Shown here one piece after another: positions 16,106 to 24,860 of a DNA stretch of 38,240 bases. The stretch comes from an uncultured Blautia sp. Lineage in GTDB: Bacteria; Bacillota; Clostridia; Lachnospirales; Lachnospiraceae. The stretch lies in assembly GCA_934394595.1 (NCBI GenBank), contig CAKRRX010000012.1:1-38240 (forward strand). Reading direction: 5' to 3'. A program made the position numbers and the translations under genes. The notes below the pieces were generated by a model. That model saw only the letters and a program-made list of their open reading frames with translations, ran no database searches and was not told the DNA's origin. Positions within the stretch are counted from its first letter, which is position 1, and every line of letters begins with the position of its first letter.

Positions 16106-18181
16106 TTAATCCTCAAAAGGTTTATTCAGTTCCTCTGTTCCTGCAAGTACAAATCTGCCGTCCTCGATAATGGAGATTTCCTCTCCATCCTCTCTCAGGG
16201 CCCGGATACTTCCCAGTTCATCATAAGGAATGGTAATATCTGTGTGACAGCCAAAATATGCCTTGTTCATATCTTCTTTTCTTAAAACAGATACTTCATT
16301 ATCCCTTGCAATGATCTCTTTTCCATCAGGATTATAAACTGCAGTGTCCTCAGACCAGCTATAGCAGGTATCTCCCACTGCAAAATGCGGTCCCATTTTC
16401 TCTGCAATCAGAATCGGAAGTTTGTCTGCTATCTGATATTTCTCAGCAGCCACATATGCTGTGGTATTGGTACCAATGGCAAATTCTCCCATAGGAAGGG
16501 TAGGATGATGGAACAGAATATTATCCTCAATATATTTCTTATTTTCTTCCTCTGTCTCAAAATTCCCACAGGAATAGGACGCTATTTTTCCATCCTGGAA
16601 CCGGATCTTCAGATCATGGAACTGAAACCCACTCAAATACACTTTGCTTACATGGAGAATTCCATTTGTGCCGGAAAGCACAGGAGAAGTAAATACCTCG
16701 CCAACAGGAATATTTACATCAGCCACGCAGTTCTCAAAATTAGACTGCTTTGCAGGATCTGTAAGAGTATGAAGATGGATTTTAAGGTCTGTCACATTCT
16801 GCCCTTTTCCCTTTACAGATACCCACTGCGCAGTGTCCAGAGTATCAATAATGGTCTGCTGGATTTTCTGATACAGCTGGTAGTCCAGCGTATTGATTTT
16901 CACGATCTGACGGAAAATCTCTTCATAATTGCCGCCAATCTCCGGAACCGGATAGGCGATGATGGTAAAGCTTCTCTCATCGCCTTTGATATACCGGTTG
17001 GTAATCTGACCTGCTTCATTTTGCATTTCAATTTCCAGCTTCTGCTGTGCTTCACTGAACTGTATCGCTTCTTTTATGCTCACCGGTGAAAATGGGGTCT
17101 CTCCAAATACTTCGATACATGCAGGACCAGCATGAACGTAAGCCAGTTCTTTGTATTTTTCATAGGATGTCTGCAATGCGCGAAGCCGCTTCTGTACAAA
17201 ATCCTGATCCATATAAAGAGCTGCATCCTGACGATGGTCGTAATCAAACTGCGGATTTGCAACAGCTCCTGTATAGCCGATACGGAGTGCGCCGCGTTTG
17301 CTCACGGTATGTGTCGGATAACGGAAGATCACAGGCTTCAGCCCCATTTTTTCAAACTGAGGGATTGCAGCCTTCACCATACGCTCAAACCCCAGATTGT
17401 AGCGGATATTTACAGTCTTCTTTTTACTAAGATCCTTACGTCCATTTACAAATCCCATCCGATAACCCTCGGTATAGGTTCTGGCACAGGAATCGATCTC
17501 TTCCTGCGAAAGTCCATTCAGGAATCTGGCTGCCCCAAGCTCATTCTCTGTTATATATTCTCCAAACAGATACAGATAACGAAGGTCTGTAAGATCAGAC
17601 TCCATAATTATTTTGGTAGCAAAATCCATTTCCGGATCCAGACACTCTCTGGTACGGTCTTTGATCATATCCTGACAGTAATCATTGACATAAGAGCTTA
17701 AAATCCCCCTGAATTCCTCCACGGAAGGCAGTTCTTCCTGAGCAAATGCTCCATACACTTCCAGAAACAGTTCCAGAAGCACAGTCATGTCCCACAGTCT
17801 TTTTTCAAAAGCATAGACAACCGCTCCCCGAAGTTCTGCATAGAGAAAAGAAAACTCTTTTCCGTATTCCCCAAGCTGCCCGCAGGCATATACCGGGTTT
17901 CCGTAGCTGCTTTCATAATTTTCCGGAAGGATATCTGCATACAGCTGCAGATTCAGCTGTTTCCACTGTTCCATGGATAAATCGGAAGCACAGATAGACT
18001 CTTTTTTAGTTTTCTCTTTCTCTGCAAAAGTCTCACCATCCAAAATCTCCGTGTTTTTTTTCAGAAAAGCTGCTGTTTTCTGAAAAAATCCCAGATATGG
18101 TGTCTGCACTGCTTTTTCTTCTACAATCTCGCTCACTCTCTCTTTTGCAAGAGCATAGCGTTCCATCAACAATTCGTCCAC
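16106..18181 (-). CDS. M29-type aminopeptidase with long N-terminal extension
   Basis: A 691-aa protein whose last 430 residues match M29 metallo-aminopeptidases (AmpS/AmpT). Ligand positions fit: Glu495 (PVGEVFTSP), Glu566 (GEFAIGTN), His599 and Tyr607 (PHFAVGDTCY), His646 and Asp648 (HTDIT). Typical M29 enzymes are about 370-410 aa. The first 255 residues here are an extra, mainly helical region I do not recognise. Start: GTG, chosen because AGAGGA lies 6 nt upstream. An ATG 39 nt further out has no ribosome site. It is transcribed from its own promoter, downstream of the HD gene. It probably trims peptides in the cytosol. Confidence 0.8.
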   Translation of the reverse strand: MDELLMERYALAKERVSEIVEEKAVQTPYLGFFQKTAAFLKKNTEILDGETFAEKEKTKKESICASDLSMEQWKQLNLQLYADILPENYESSYGNPVYACGQLGEYGKEFSFLYAELRGAVVYAFEKRLWDMTVLLELFLEVYGAFAQEELPSVEEFRGILSSYVNDYCQDMIKDRTRECLDPEMDFATKIIMESDLTDLRYLYLFGEYITENELGAARFLNGLSQEEIDSCARTYTEGYRMGFVNGRKDLSKKKTVNIRYNLGFERMVKAAIPQFEKMGLKPVIFRYPTHTVSKRGALRIGYTGAVANPQFDYDHRQDAALYMDQDFVQKRLRALQTSYEKYKELAYVHAGPACIEVFGETPFSPVSIKEAIQFSEAQQKLEIEMQNEAGQITNRYIKGDERSFTIIAYPVPEIGGNYEEIFRQIVKINTLDYQLYQKIQQTIIDTLDTAQWVSVKGKGQNVTDLKIHLHTLTDPAKQSNFENCVADVNIPVGEVFTSPVLSGTNGILHVSKVYLSGFQFHDLKIRFQDGKIASYSCGNFETEEENKKYIEDNILFHHPTLPMGEFAIGTNTTAYVAAEKYQIADKLPILIAEKMGPHFAVGDTCYSWSEDTAVYNPDGKEIIARDNEVSVLRKEDMNKAYFGCHTDITIPYDELGSIRALREDGEEISIIEDGRFVLAGTEELNKPFED

Positions 18182-18207
18182 ACTTTTTCCTCTTTTCTTT
18201 TTACTTG

Positions 18208-18236
18208 GTAATATCTGCATAAGCAGTTACAGTCAA
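18208..18236 (-). promoter_or_regulatory. Promoter of the M29-type aminopeptidase
   Basis: On the minus strand, TTGACT (18236-18231), a 17-bp spacer and TATTAC (18213-18208). It lies about 25 bp before the GTG start, in the gap after the HD gene. Confidence 0.55.
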
Positions 18237-18270
18237 TTAAAATGCTCCGACCATTTGCCGATCTGCTCAC

Positions 18271-18870
18271 CTATTTCGACATATCATCGATCACATGGCC
18301 TTTTTCCACATGCTGATCAATCAGTTCCTGCATGTATTCCCATATTTTTGGAGCGCCCTCACCAGTATGGCTGTTTCGCTTATAGATCTGGCTTTTTTTC
18401 ACTTTATGCTCTACCCAGCTGATTCCATCTGTTGCATTGTTCAGAAAAAGAGGCTGACTGTTGTCCAGCATATGGGCGTACTTTGCTTCTGGTGTTTCAT
18501 ATGCCTCAAATTCTTTCCAGAGATCGTAAAGCCATTTTCCCTGGTCTTCCGGAAGCAGTCCGAAAATACGGTCGGCAGCCTTTTTCTCTCTGGATTCTTT
18601 TGTCTTGGCTCCTGCATCATCATAAGCATAGGTATCACCTGCATCAATCTCTACCAGGTCATGGATCAGCACCATAGGTACTACCTTGGAAAGATCCACT
18701 TCTTCTGGTGCATACTCTTTCAGAAGCACTGCCATCAATGCCAGATGCCAGGAATGCTCTGCATCATTTTCCTTGCGTTTTCCATCTGCAAGGTAGGTCT
18801 GCCGCATGATATTTTTCACCTTATCCACTTCCAGGATAAAATCCATCTGTTTCTTTAATCTCTCATCCAT
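18271..18870 (-). CDS. HD domain phosphohydrolase (YfbR/HDDC2-like)
   Basis: A 199-aa protein with the HD-superfamily metal site: NDAEHSWHLALMAVLL supplies the first His, LIHDLVEIDAGDTYAYD gives the HD pair with the following acidic residues, and AKYAHMLDNSQP supplies a later Asp. The layout resembles YfbR and human HDDC2, which are 5'-deoxyribonucleotidases. Nucleotide monophosphate hydrolysis is therefore a reasonable guess. The start was taken at MDERLKKQ because AAAGGTG lies just upstream, rather than the longer frame to 18936. It follows the small membrane-protein gene by about 35 nt. Confidence 0.8.
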   Translation of the reverse strand: MDERLKKQMDFILEVDKVKNIMRQTYLADGKRKENDAEHSWHLALMAVLLKEYAPEEVDLSKVVPMVLIHDLVEIDAGDTYAYDDAGAKTKESREKKAADRIFGLLPEDQGKWLYDLWKEFEAYETPEAKYAHMLDNSQPLFLNNATDGISWVEHKVKKSQIYKRNSHTGEGAPKIWEYMQELIDQHVEKGHVIDDMSK

Positions 18871-18905
18871 ATCTTCACCTTTTCCAAATGAACTCTCGAA
18901 CCTTT

Positions 18906-19220
18906 CTAAAGTCCTGTCAGATAGATCCCCAGCCATATGATCATAATAATTCCATTACTGATGGATCCGATAATGCTGGTCTTATGGCTACGGCCTTCTT
19001 CTGAAAAACTGAGCAGTCCCATAATAAATCCATACACGGAAAGAAGAGTGGCAAATAATCCCACTCCTCCTACAATAAATCCAAAACTGCCGCCCAGGCT
19101 GTATGCCAGAATCACGTCAATTATAAACAGCATACAGGAAGTCACCGCAAGACCTGCAGATAGCTTCCCCTTTGCCGCTTCCTTTTTCTTGGTAAATGAA
19201 TATCTATATCTTTTTGCCAT
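18906..19220 (-). CDS. Small multi-pass membrane protein (possibly DUF6142)
   Basis: A 104-aa protein with a basic N-terminus (MAKRYRYSFTKKKEAAKGKL) and three hydrophobic segments: SAGLAVTSCMLFIIDVILAY, a glycine-rich FGFIVGGVGLFATLLSVYGF, and GSISNGIIMIIWLGIYLTGL. From memory it resembles DUF6142, and the function is unknown. Start at the ATG at 19220. The nearest purine-rich site (AGGAG) is about 14 nt away, which is long, so the exact start is uncertain. It overlaps the 3' end of the VanZ-like gene by 17 nt and is probably cotranscribed. Confidence 0.65.
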   Translation of the reverse strand: MAKRYRYSFTKKKEAAKGKLSAGLAVTSCMLFIIDVILAYSLGGSFGFIVGGVGLFATLLSVYGFIMGLLSFSEEGRSHKTSIIGSISNGIIMIIWLGIYLTGL

Positions 19221-19683
19221 AATGGTATTTTTTTCTCCTAATATGATTACAGATGACGAAAAAAACATATCCCAGAACAGCCCCCAGGGTATTTAAAATC
19301 AGATCATCCACATCAAAGCATCCAACCTTTGAGATCAGCTGAATCACTTCCACTGTCAGACTCAGCAGAAATCCTGATAGGAAAATAAGAAAAGCACGGT
19401 CCATCCTTCTGAAAATTATAGGGAGTATAAAGCCCCATGGCAAAAAACCGACCACATTGCCGAAGATATTGCTGAACACAGCAAAATTCCCCAGCTGATC
19501 CCTGTACTTCCAGAATCTTCTTATTTCCACAAAGGGGACCAGATTATACCGGTATCCACGCTCTACCTGCACTGCTCTTCCATACTCTTCTGAAAAAAAC
19601 AGAAAGTATATAAGTAAAAGTACGTATATGACAAACAATACGATTCCGCACCGGCGAATCACAGATTTTGTTTCTTTTTTCAA
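19204..19683 (-). CDS. VanZ family membrane protein
   Basis: A 159-aa protein with four hydrophobic helices and the VanZ hallmarks: RYNLVPFVEIRRFW after the first helix, NIFGNVVGFLPWGFILP, LSLTVEVIQLI and the conserved DVDDLILNTLGAVLGY. VanZ proteins are linked to low-level teicoplanin resistance and envelope functions, and most members are uncharacterised. The initiation codon is TTG, preceded by GGGGAG at about 4-5 nt. There is no good ATG alternative. It sits between the 50-aa membrane peptide gene and the three-helix protein gene in a short run of membrane genes. Confidence 0.85.
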   Translation of the reverse strand: MKKETKSVIRRCGIVLFVIYVLLLIYFLFFSEEYGRAVQVERGYRYNLVPFVEIRRFWKYRDQLGNFAVFSNIFGNVVGFLPWGFILPIIFRRMDRAFLIFLSGFLLSLTVEVIQLISKVGCFDVDDLILNTLGAVLGYVFFVICNHIRRKKYHYGKKI

Positions 19684-19693
19684 AGTACTCCCC

Positions 19694-19846
19694 TTAGATC
19701 ATGATATCAGATTTTCCCTTTAAAAGCCTGGCACCGTTTACAATCATGAGGATTCCTGTAACAATACCGGTTACCAACGTGATAATTCCAAGTGCAAGGT
19801 TTCCGGCACCTGCCCCTGATACTGTTTTATAAAGCTTCTCATTCAT
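19694..19846 (-). CDS. 50-aa membrane peptide, conserved hypothetical
   Basis: A short protein with one long hydrophobic glycine-rich stretch (AGAGNLALGIITLVTGIVTG, then ILMIVNGARLL) and a basic C-terminus. GGAGG lies 9 nt before the ATG. This strong site, together with its position 22 nt after pyrE and 10 nt before the VanZ-like gene, supports translation. Function is unknown. Confidence 0.65.
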   Translation of the reverse strand: MNEKLYKTVSGAGAGNLALGIITLVTGIVTGILMIVNGARLLKGKSDIMI

Positions 19847-19868
19847 CAGCAACTGCCTCCTTTTCCCA

Positions 19869-20543
19869 TTATTCTGCGCCATACTCTTTGTAGTATGCAT
19901 CAATGGCTGCCTTTAAGGTATCGTCGATGATGACCTTTCCTTTATATTCTTTGTTGTAAAGATGCTCTACAACTTCTGCCATTGTTACGATTGCAGTTGT
20001 TTTCAAACCATATTTCTCTTCGATCTCCTTTAAGGCACTCTTGGTACCCTGACCACGTTCCATACGGTCTACAGATACTACAAGACCAATTGGAGAAACA
20101 TCTCCCTGCGCCTTGATGATCGGAAGCGTCTCCTGGATGGAGGTTCCGGCTGTGGTAACGTCCTCAATAATCACTACTTTATCTCCGTCCTCAATAGGGC
20201 TTCCCAAAAGGATTCCCTTATCACCATGGTCCTTCACTTCCTTACGATTGGAACAATAGCGGATGTCCTTGCCATATTCCTCGCTGATTGCCATAGTTGC
20301 GGCAACTGTCAGGGGAATTCCCTTATATGCCGGTCCGAAAAGCACATCAAAATCCAATCCGAATTTGCTCTCAATGGCTTTTGCATAGTACTGTCCCAGT
20401 TTGCGAAGCTGGGCTCCTGTGCGGTAAAAACCTGTATTTACAAAAAATGGAGTCTTTCTTCCGGATTTCGTCACGAAATCTCCAAATTTCAGAACATTGC
20501 AGTCGATCATAAACTCAATAAATTCCTGTTTATACTGTTCCAT
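19869..20543 (-). CDS. pyrE: Orotate phosphoribosyltransferase
   Basis: A 224-aa enzyme that converts orotate and PRPP to OMP. The PRPP-binding motif VVIIEDVTTAGTSIQETLP is clear, along with GRKTPFFVNTGFYRTGAQL and FGPAYKGIPL. AGGAGG lies 9 nt before the ATG. It has its own promoter at 20630-20658, 195 bp from pyrD, and it is followed by the membrane genes. Confidence 0.96.
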   Translation of the reverse strand: MEQYKQEFIEFMIDCNVLKFGDFVTKSGRKTPFFVNTGFYRTGAQLRKLGQYYAKAIESKFGLDFDVLFGPAYKGIPLTVAATMAISEEYGKDIRYCSNRKEVKDHGDKGILLGSPIEDGDKVVIIEDVTTAGTSIQETLPIIKAQGDVSPIGLVVSVDRMERGQGTKSALKEIEEKYGLKTTAIVTMAEVVEHLYNKEYKGKVIIDDTLKAAIDAYYKEYGAE

Positions 20544-20629
20544 ATTCTATATCCTCCTGTGTCTGTCTTCCAATCTCTTACTTAGCATTTCATCTGTGCA
20601 GAATCAACATCCTGACATCAGCTTTCTCT

Positions 20630-20658
20630 ATACTAACACAAATATATCTTTCGGTCAA
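20630..20658 (-). promoter_or_regulatory. Promoter of pyrE
   Basis: On the minus strand, TTGACC (20658-20653), a 17-bp spacer and TAGTAT (20635-20630). It shows that pyrE can be transcribed separately from pyrC-F-K-D. I see no PyrR-type attenuator in the leader. Confidence 0.7.
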
Positions 20659-20738
20659 AATTTCTTTTCCCTAGAATGTATTTACGCACCTGTACCACAG
20701 CATACACTTTCTGTAACAGGATTTGTAATCCACAACTG

Positions 20739-21644
20739 CTATTTCACACAGCCAATCAGTTCACAGATATCTTTTACATTCTGTTTTTCCAGATAAGACT
20801 GCATTCCGTCTACCACCTCCTGAGTGGTATAAGGATTGATAAAGTTCGCAGTTCCCACTGACACAGCTGTGGCTCCGGCCATAATAAATTCCAGGGCATC
20901 TTCAGCACTGGCGATTCCTCCCATTCCGATGATCGGGATTTTTACCGCATTTGCCACCTGATATACCATGCGCACAGCCACCGGCTTTACAGCCGGGCCG
21001 GACATACCGCCGGTTTTATTTGCCAATGCAAAGGTTCTGCGGTTGATGTCGATTTTCATTCCTGTGATGGTGTTGATCAGGGAAACCACATCAGCACCGC
21101 CGCTTTCTGCTGCTCTGGCCATCTCTGTAATATCTGTGACATTTGGGCTGAGCTTCATGATCACCGGCTGCTTGGCATATTTTTTTACCTCTTTTGTAAT
21201 GGCTTCCAACGCTGCAGGATTCTGTCCAAATGCAATGCCACCTTCTTTTACATTTGGGCAGGATACATTGATTTCCAGCATATCCACAGGCTCATTTGCA
21301 AGACGTTCCACTACCTCACAGTAATCCTCTGTAGTCTTTCCACATACATTGACAATGATCTTTGTGTCATACTTTTTCAGGAATGGGATGTCTCTTTCAC
21401 AGAACACATCAATTCCCGGGTTCTGAAGACCGATGGCATTAAGCATTCCGCCTGTGGTCTCAGCTACACGGGGAACCGGATTGCCAGGCCACGGTACATT
21501 TGCCACACCTTTTGTCACCACTGCACCAAGATTATTCAGATTCACAAATTCGCTGTATTCCTGGCCGGAGCCAAAGGTTCCGGAGGCTGTCATCACCGGA
21601 TTTTTCAGCTCTACTCCGGCAAGATTTACACTCATGTTACTCAT
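20739..21644 (-). CDS. pyrD: Dihydroorotate dehydrogenase B, catalytic subunit
   Basis: A 301-aa class 1B enzyme with FMN that oxidises dihydroorotate to orotate with NAD through PyrK. It shows NPVMTASGTFGSG, the catalytic cysteine loop INVSCPNVKEGG, MKLSPNVTDI and GMGGIASAEDALEFIMAGA. Its ATG overlaps the pyrK stop as ATGA, which is the usual coupling for a two-subunit complex. Confidence 0.96.
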   Translation of the reverse strand: MSNMSVNLAGVELKNPVMTASGTFGSGQEYSEFVNLNNLGAVVTKGVANVPWPGNPVPRVAETTGGMLNAIGLQNPGIDVFCERDIPFLKKYDTKIIVNVCGKTTEDYCEVVERLANEPVDMLEINVSCPNVKEGGIAFGQNPAALEAITKEVKKYAKQPVIMKLSPNVTDITEMARAAESGGADVVSLINTITGMKIDINRRTFALANKTGGMSGPAVKPVAVRMVYQVANAVKIPIIGMGGIASAEDALEFIMAGATAVSVGTANFINPYTTQEVVDGMQSYLEKQNVKDICELIGCVK

Positions 21645-22420
21645 AACTCCACCTCCGTACTGAGAAATACAGGGCCATCCTTACATACACGTTTATTATG
21701 CACGTGGGAATGTCCATCCACTTCTGTTGACTGGCATACACATCCAAGGCAGGCTCCTACACCACATGCCATACGCTCCTCCATGGAAATCCAGCATGGA
21801 ATTCCTTTTTCCAAAGCATAGGCTTTGATTGCACGAAGCATAGGCTTTGGTCCGCATGCAAAGATCACATCAGCCTCCAGCTGGTTTTCCCGGATGGCAT
21901 CCATCACATTTCCCTTTGTTCCTGCAGAACCGTCTTCTGTGGCAATATATACCTTACCATTTTTTTCAAATTCATCATTAAGAAACAGTTCATCACGATA
22001 ACCAAGAATCGCTGTTTTCTCCGCATCCAGCTGTTTCATGGTTTCCAGCATTGGAGGCACTCCGATTCCGCCTCCCATAAGGAACACTCTCTTTCCCTTT
22101 GCTTCGTCCAGCGGAAATCCGTTTCCAAGAGGTCCAAGCACCTCCAGGGTCACATTTTTATGCAACCTGGAAAAACTCTCTGTACCTGTATTTTTTCCGG
22201 TCACACGGTATACAAGACGAAGTGCTTTTTTTTCTTTATCGATCTCGCAAAGGCTGATGGGGCGGGGAAGCAGTTTGCTCCCGTCGCGGGTATATACAGA
22301 GACAAACTGTCCTGGCTTTGCCTGCTCTGCTATGGTTTTGGTTTCAAGCCACATGCTGTAAATATCTTTTCCGATGCACTCCTGACTGAGGATGGTGCAG
22401 GTTTCTTTTACTTTTCCCAT
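21641..22420 (-). CDS. pyrK: Dihydroorotate dehydrogenase B, electron transfer subunit
   Basis: A 259-aa flavoprotein with FAD and NAD domains (RPISLCEID, LMGGGIGVPPMLETMKQL, IFACGPKPMLRAIKAY) and a C-terminal [2Fe-2S] site with cysteines in CGVGACLGCVCQ and KRVCKDGPVF. It hands electrons from PyrD to NAD. AGGAGG lies 5 nt before the ATG. It is adjacent to pyrF (9 nt). Confidence 0.96.
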   Translation of the reverse strand: MGKVKETCTILSQECIGKDIYSMWLETKTIAEQAKPGQFVSVYTRDGSKLLPRPISLCEIDKEKKALRLVYRVTGKNTGTESFSRLHKNVTLEVLGPLGNGFPLDEAKGKRVFLMGGGIGVPPMLETMKQLDAEKTAILGYRDELFLNDEFEKNGKVYIATEDGSAGTKGNVMDAIRENQLEADVIFACGPKPMLRAIKAYALEKGIPCWISMEERMACGVGACLGCVCQSTEVDGHSHVHNKRVCKDGPVFLSTEVEL

Positions 22421-22429
22421 AGCATCCTC

Positions 22430-23356
22430 CTAACGGCTCTCAAGGGCTGTGCTGATATCCAGAATCATATCTTTTACTGCCTGACGGGAAGCATCTGCGT
22501 AATTTTCAGCACCAAATTTTGCATATTTTTCCTGCTTATAAGCGGCAATGATTCCTCTTGAGGAATTTACGATAGCTCCCAGCCCGTCTTTATTAAAGAA
22601 ATGAACCAAATCCGCACCTTTTCCACCCTGTGCGCCATAGCCAGGCACCAGGATAAAGGTCTTTGGCATCAACTTTCTCAGAACTTTTCCCATTTCCGGA
22701 TAGGTAGCTCCTACTACAGCACCTACATAGCTGTAGCCATCTCCCATAAGCTCATCTCCCCACTGGGCAACCTTCTCTCCTACCCATTCATAGAGCGGAC
22801 GGCCTTCAATGATCCGATCCTGGAATTCTCCGCTGGATGGATTGGATGTTTTTACAAGTACAAAGATACCCTTTTTCTCTTCCCGGCATACATCCATAAA
22901 TGGTTTCACACCGTCAGTTCCAAGATACGGGTTTACTGTTGCAAAATCTTCATCAAATGGAACATAAGTTTTGCTGCCAACCTGGATTTTTCCCAGATGT
23001 CCGGTAGCATAAGCAGCAGATGTGGAACCGATGTCTCCACGCTTGATATCGCCGATCACTACCAGGCCTTTTTCCTTACAGTATTCCACGGTACGCTTGT
23101 AAGCTACAAGTCCCGGAATACCAAACTGCTCGTACATTGCGATCTGTGGCTTTACAGCAGGGATCAGATCATATGTGGCATCTACGATTCCTTTATTAAA
23201 CTGCCAGATGGCTTCTGCTGCTCCTTCCAACGTCTCGCCAAATTCTTTGAATGCATTTTCCTGAATGTGCTGCGGAATATAATTCAGCATAGGGTCCAGT
23301 CCTACAACGATAGGAGCATTTGTCTTCTGGATGTTTTTAATAAGTTTATTGATCAT
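22430..23356 (-). CDS. pyrF: Orotidine 5'-phosphate decarboxylase (type 2)
   Basis: A 308-aa enzyme that converts OMP to UMP. It is the longer type 2 form, with IVVGLDPMLNYIPQH, the active-site DIKRGDIGSTSAAYA, and the phosphate-binding VPGYGAQGGKG. A strong AGGAGG lies 8 nt before the ATG. It sits between pyrC and pyrK. Confidence 0.95.
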   Translation of the reverse strand: MINKLIKNIQKTNAPIVVGLDPMLNYIPQHIQENAFKEFGETLEGAAEAIWQFNKGIVDATYDLIPAVKPQIAMYEQFGIPGLVAYKRTVEYCKEKGLVVIGDIKRGDIGSTSAAYATGHLGKIQVGSKTYVPFDEDFATVNPYLGTDGVKPFMDVCREEKKGIFVLVKTSNPSSGEFQDRIIEGRPLYEWVGEKVAQWGDELMGDGYSYVGAVVGATYPEMGKVLRKLMPKTFILVPGYGAQGGKGADLVHFFNKDGLGAIVNSSRGIIAAYKQEKYAKFGAENYADASRQAVKDMILDISTALESR

Positions 23357-23383
23357 GATTTTCTCCTCCTGAGAGTATTTCTT

Positions 23384-24682
23384 TTATTTTTCAACAGTTT
23401 TATCTGTATAAACAACCTTTCCATCGCAGATGGTGTATAAGATCCTGCCTTTTACTTCTCTGCCCTCAAAGGGGGTATTTTTGCCTTTTGATACAAACTC
23501 TGCCTTGCGAATGGTATAAGGCTTGCTGATATCTGCGATTACTACATCTGCCGGATGTCCTTCCTGCAGGGTTCCGCAGGAAAGGCCCAGGATCTGTGCC
23601 GGATTATAGCTCATCTTTTCTATCAGCTGGGTCAGTGTAAGAATTCCGGTTTCCACAAGAGCTGTATAGCTAAGTGCAAAACTGGTTTCAATTCCCACAA
23701 TTCCAAATGCAGCTGTCCGGATGGAACCGGTTTTATCTTTCTGGGTATGAGGTGCGTGGTCCGTGCTGATCACCTGGATATACCCGTCTTTTAGGCCCTG
23801 GATCAGGGCATCTACATCCTTTTGTGTACGAAGAGGCGGATTCATCTTATAATTGGGATCATCTCTTTCAATATCGTCTGATGTAAGGATGAAATGATGA
23901 GGGCATACCTCTGCTGTAACATTTTCGATTCCCTCAGCTTTCAGCATTTTCATCATCACAGCCACACCTTTTGTGGAGCAATGGCATAAATGAAGCTTTG
24001 CTCCTGTCTCGATGGCAAGTATGGCATCTCTTGCAGCAATGGTATCTTCTGTGGAATTGCTGATTCCCGGAAGTCCCAGCCTTTTTGCATTTTCATCATC
24101 ATTCATGCAGCCATCTCCTCGAAGGCTCATGTCCTCGCAATGGTCAAAAATGGGAAGTCCTGCTTTCACTGCTTCTTCCATAGCTTTTTTGCAAAGCCCT
24201 GCTTCCATCACTGATTTTCCATCTTCTGAAAGCACAGGCACACCTGCTTCTGCCATACCGGCAATATCAGAGAGTTCTTTTCCTAGTTCTCCCTTAGTCA
24301 TGGCTCCGGCCTGAAGTACATGGATCTGGGATACTTCTTTTGCTTTAAATTTCACATAGTTTGCCCTGTCAGGACTGTCAATCACAGGCTTTGTATTTGG
24401 CATTGCCACAACTGTGGTAACGCCACCTCTTGCAGCTGCCCTGGAACCTGTCTCAATGTCTTCTTTATCTGTCTGTCCCGGATCACGAAAATGTACATGA
24501 AGATCCACAAGACCTGGCATTACGATCATACCTTTTGCATCTATGACCCTGTCATTTTTTTCTTTTTTCTTCAGGTTCTCTCCAATCTCCCTGATTTTTC
24601 CTCCATCCAGATAAATATCAGTAATCTTGTCTGTTTGGGTTGCAGCATCAATCATGCGTCCACCCCGGATCAGAATACCCAT
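23384..24682 (-). CDS. pyrC: Dihydroorotase (class I)
   Basis: A 432-aa zinc amidohydrolase that closes carbamoyl-aspartate to dihydroorotate. It shows VDLHVHFRDPGQTDKEDIETG with the two metal-binding His, CEDMSLRG, LHLCHCST, TAEVCPHHF and STDHAPHT. It is the first gene of pyrC-F-K-D. carAB and pyrB are not in this window, so the first steps are encoded elsewhere. AAGGGAG lies before the ATG. A weak promoter (TTTATT-N17-TATGAT) lies upstream. Confidence 0.96.
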   Translation of the reverse strand: MGILIRGGRMIDAATQTDKITDIYLDGGKIREIGENLKKKEKNDRVIDAKGMIVMPGLVDLHVHFRDPGQTDKEDIETGSRAAARGGVTTVVAMPNTKPVIDSPDRANYVKFKAKEVSQIHVLQAGAMTKGELGKELSDIAGMAEAGVPVLSEDGKSVMEAGLCKKAMEEAVKAGLPIFDHCEDMSLRGDGCMNDDENAKRLGLPGISNSTEDTIAARDAILAIETGAKLHLCHCSTKGVAVMMKMLKAEGIENVTAEVCPHHFILTSDDIERDDPNYKMNPPLRTQKDVDALIQGLKDGYIQVISTDHAPHTQKDKTGSIRTAAFGIVGIETSFALSYTALVETGILTLTQLIEKMSYNPAQILGLSCGTLQEGHPADVVIADISKPYTIRKAEFVSKGKNTPFEGREVKGRILYTICDGKVVYTDKTVEK

Positions 24683-24791
24683 ATGCGCTTCTCCCTTCTG
24701 GAATACAGTACTGTTTTATCAAAACTATCATACACGAAAAATACTATTTAATAAAGCATTTTTTTCCGGGATTATTTTTCCTTCCCCATAC

Positions 24792-24826
24792 AGGGTTATT
24801 TTTTGTAAGGTATGCTCAATAACCCT
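24792..24826. promoter_or_regulatory. Palindrome overlapping the cold-shock promoter (candidate operator)
   Basis: AGGGTTATT (24792-24800) and AATAACCCT (24818-24826) form a 9-bp inverted repeat with a 17-base gap. The right half ends on the first base of the csp -35 hexamer. It lies between the divergent pyrC and csp starts, so it could regulate either. Confidence 0.4.
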
Positions 24827-24854
24827 TGACTTTTCTCCTTTCAGGTTATATAAT
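24826..24854 (+). promoter_or_regulatory. Promoter of the cold-shock gene
   Basis: TTGACT (24826-24831), a 17-bp spacer and TATAAT (24849-24854). This is a near-consensus vegetative promoter giving a leader of about 135 nt. Confidence 0.8.
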
Positions 24855-24860
24855 CAATCC

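Noticed and set aside
24683..24760. PyrR attenuator or riboswitch in front of pyrC.
   Set aside because: The leader between the weak promoter and the ATG is about 50 nt and has only an ACAGTACTGT palindrome. There is no terminator/antiterminator pair.
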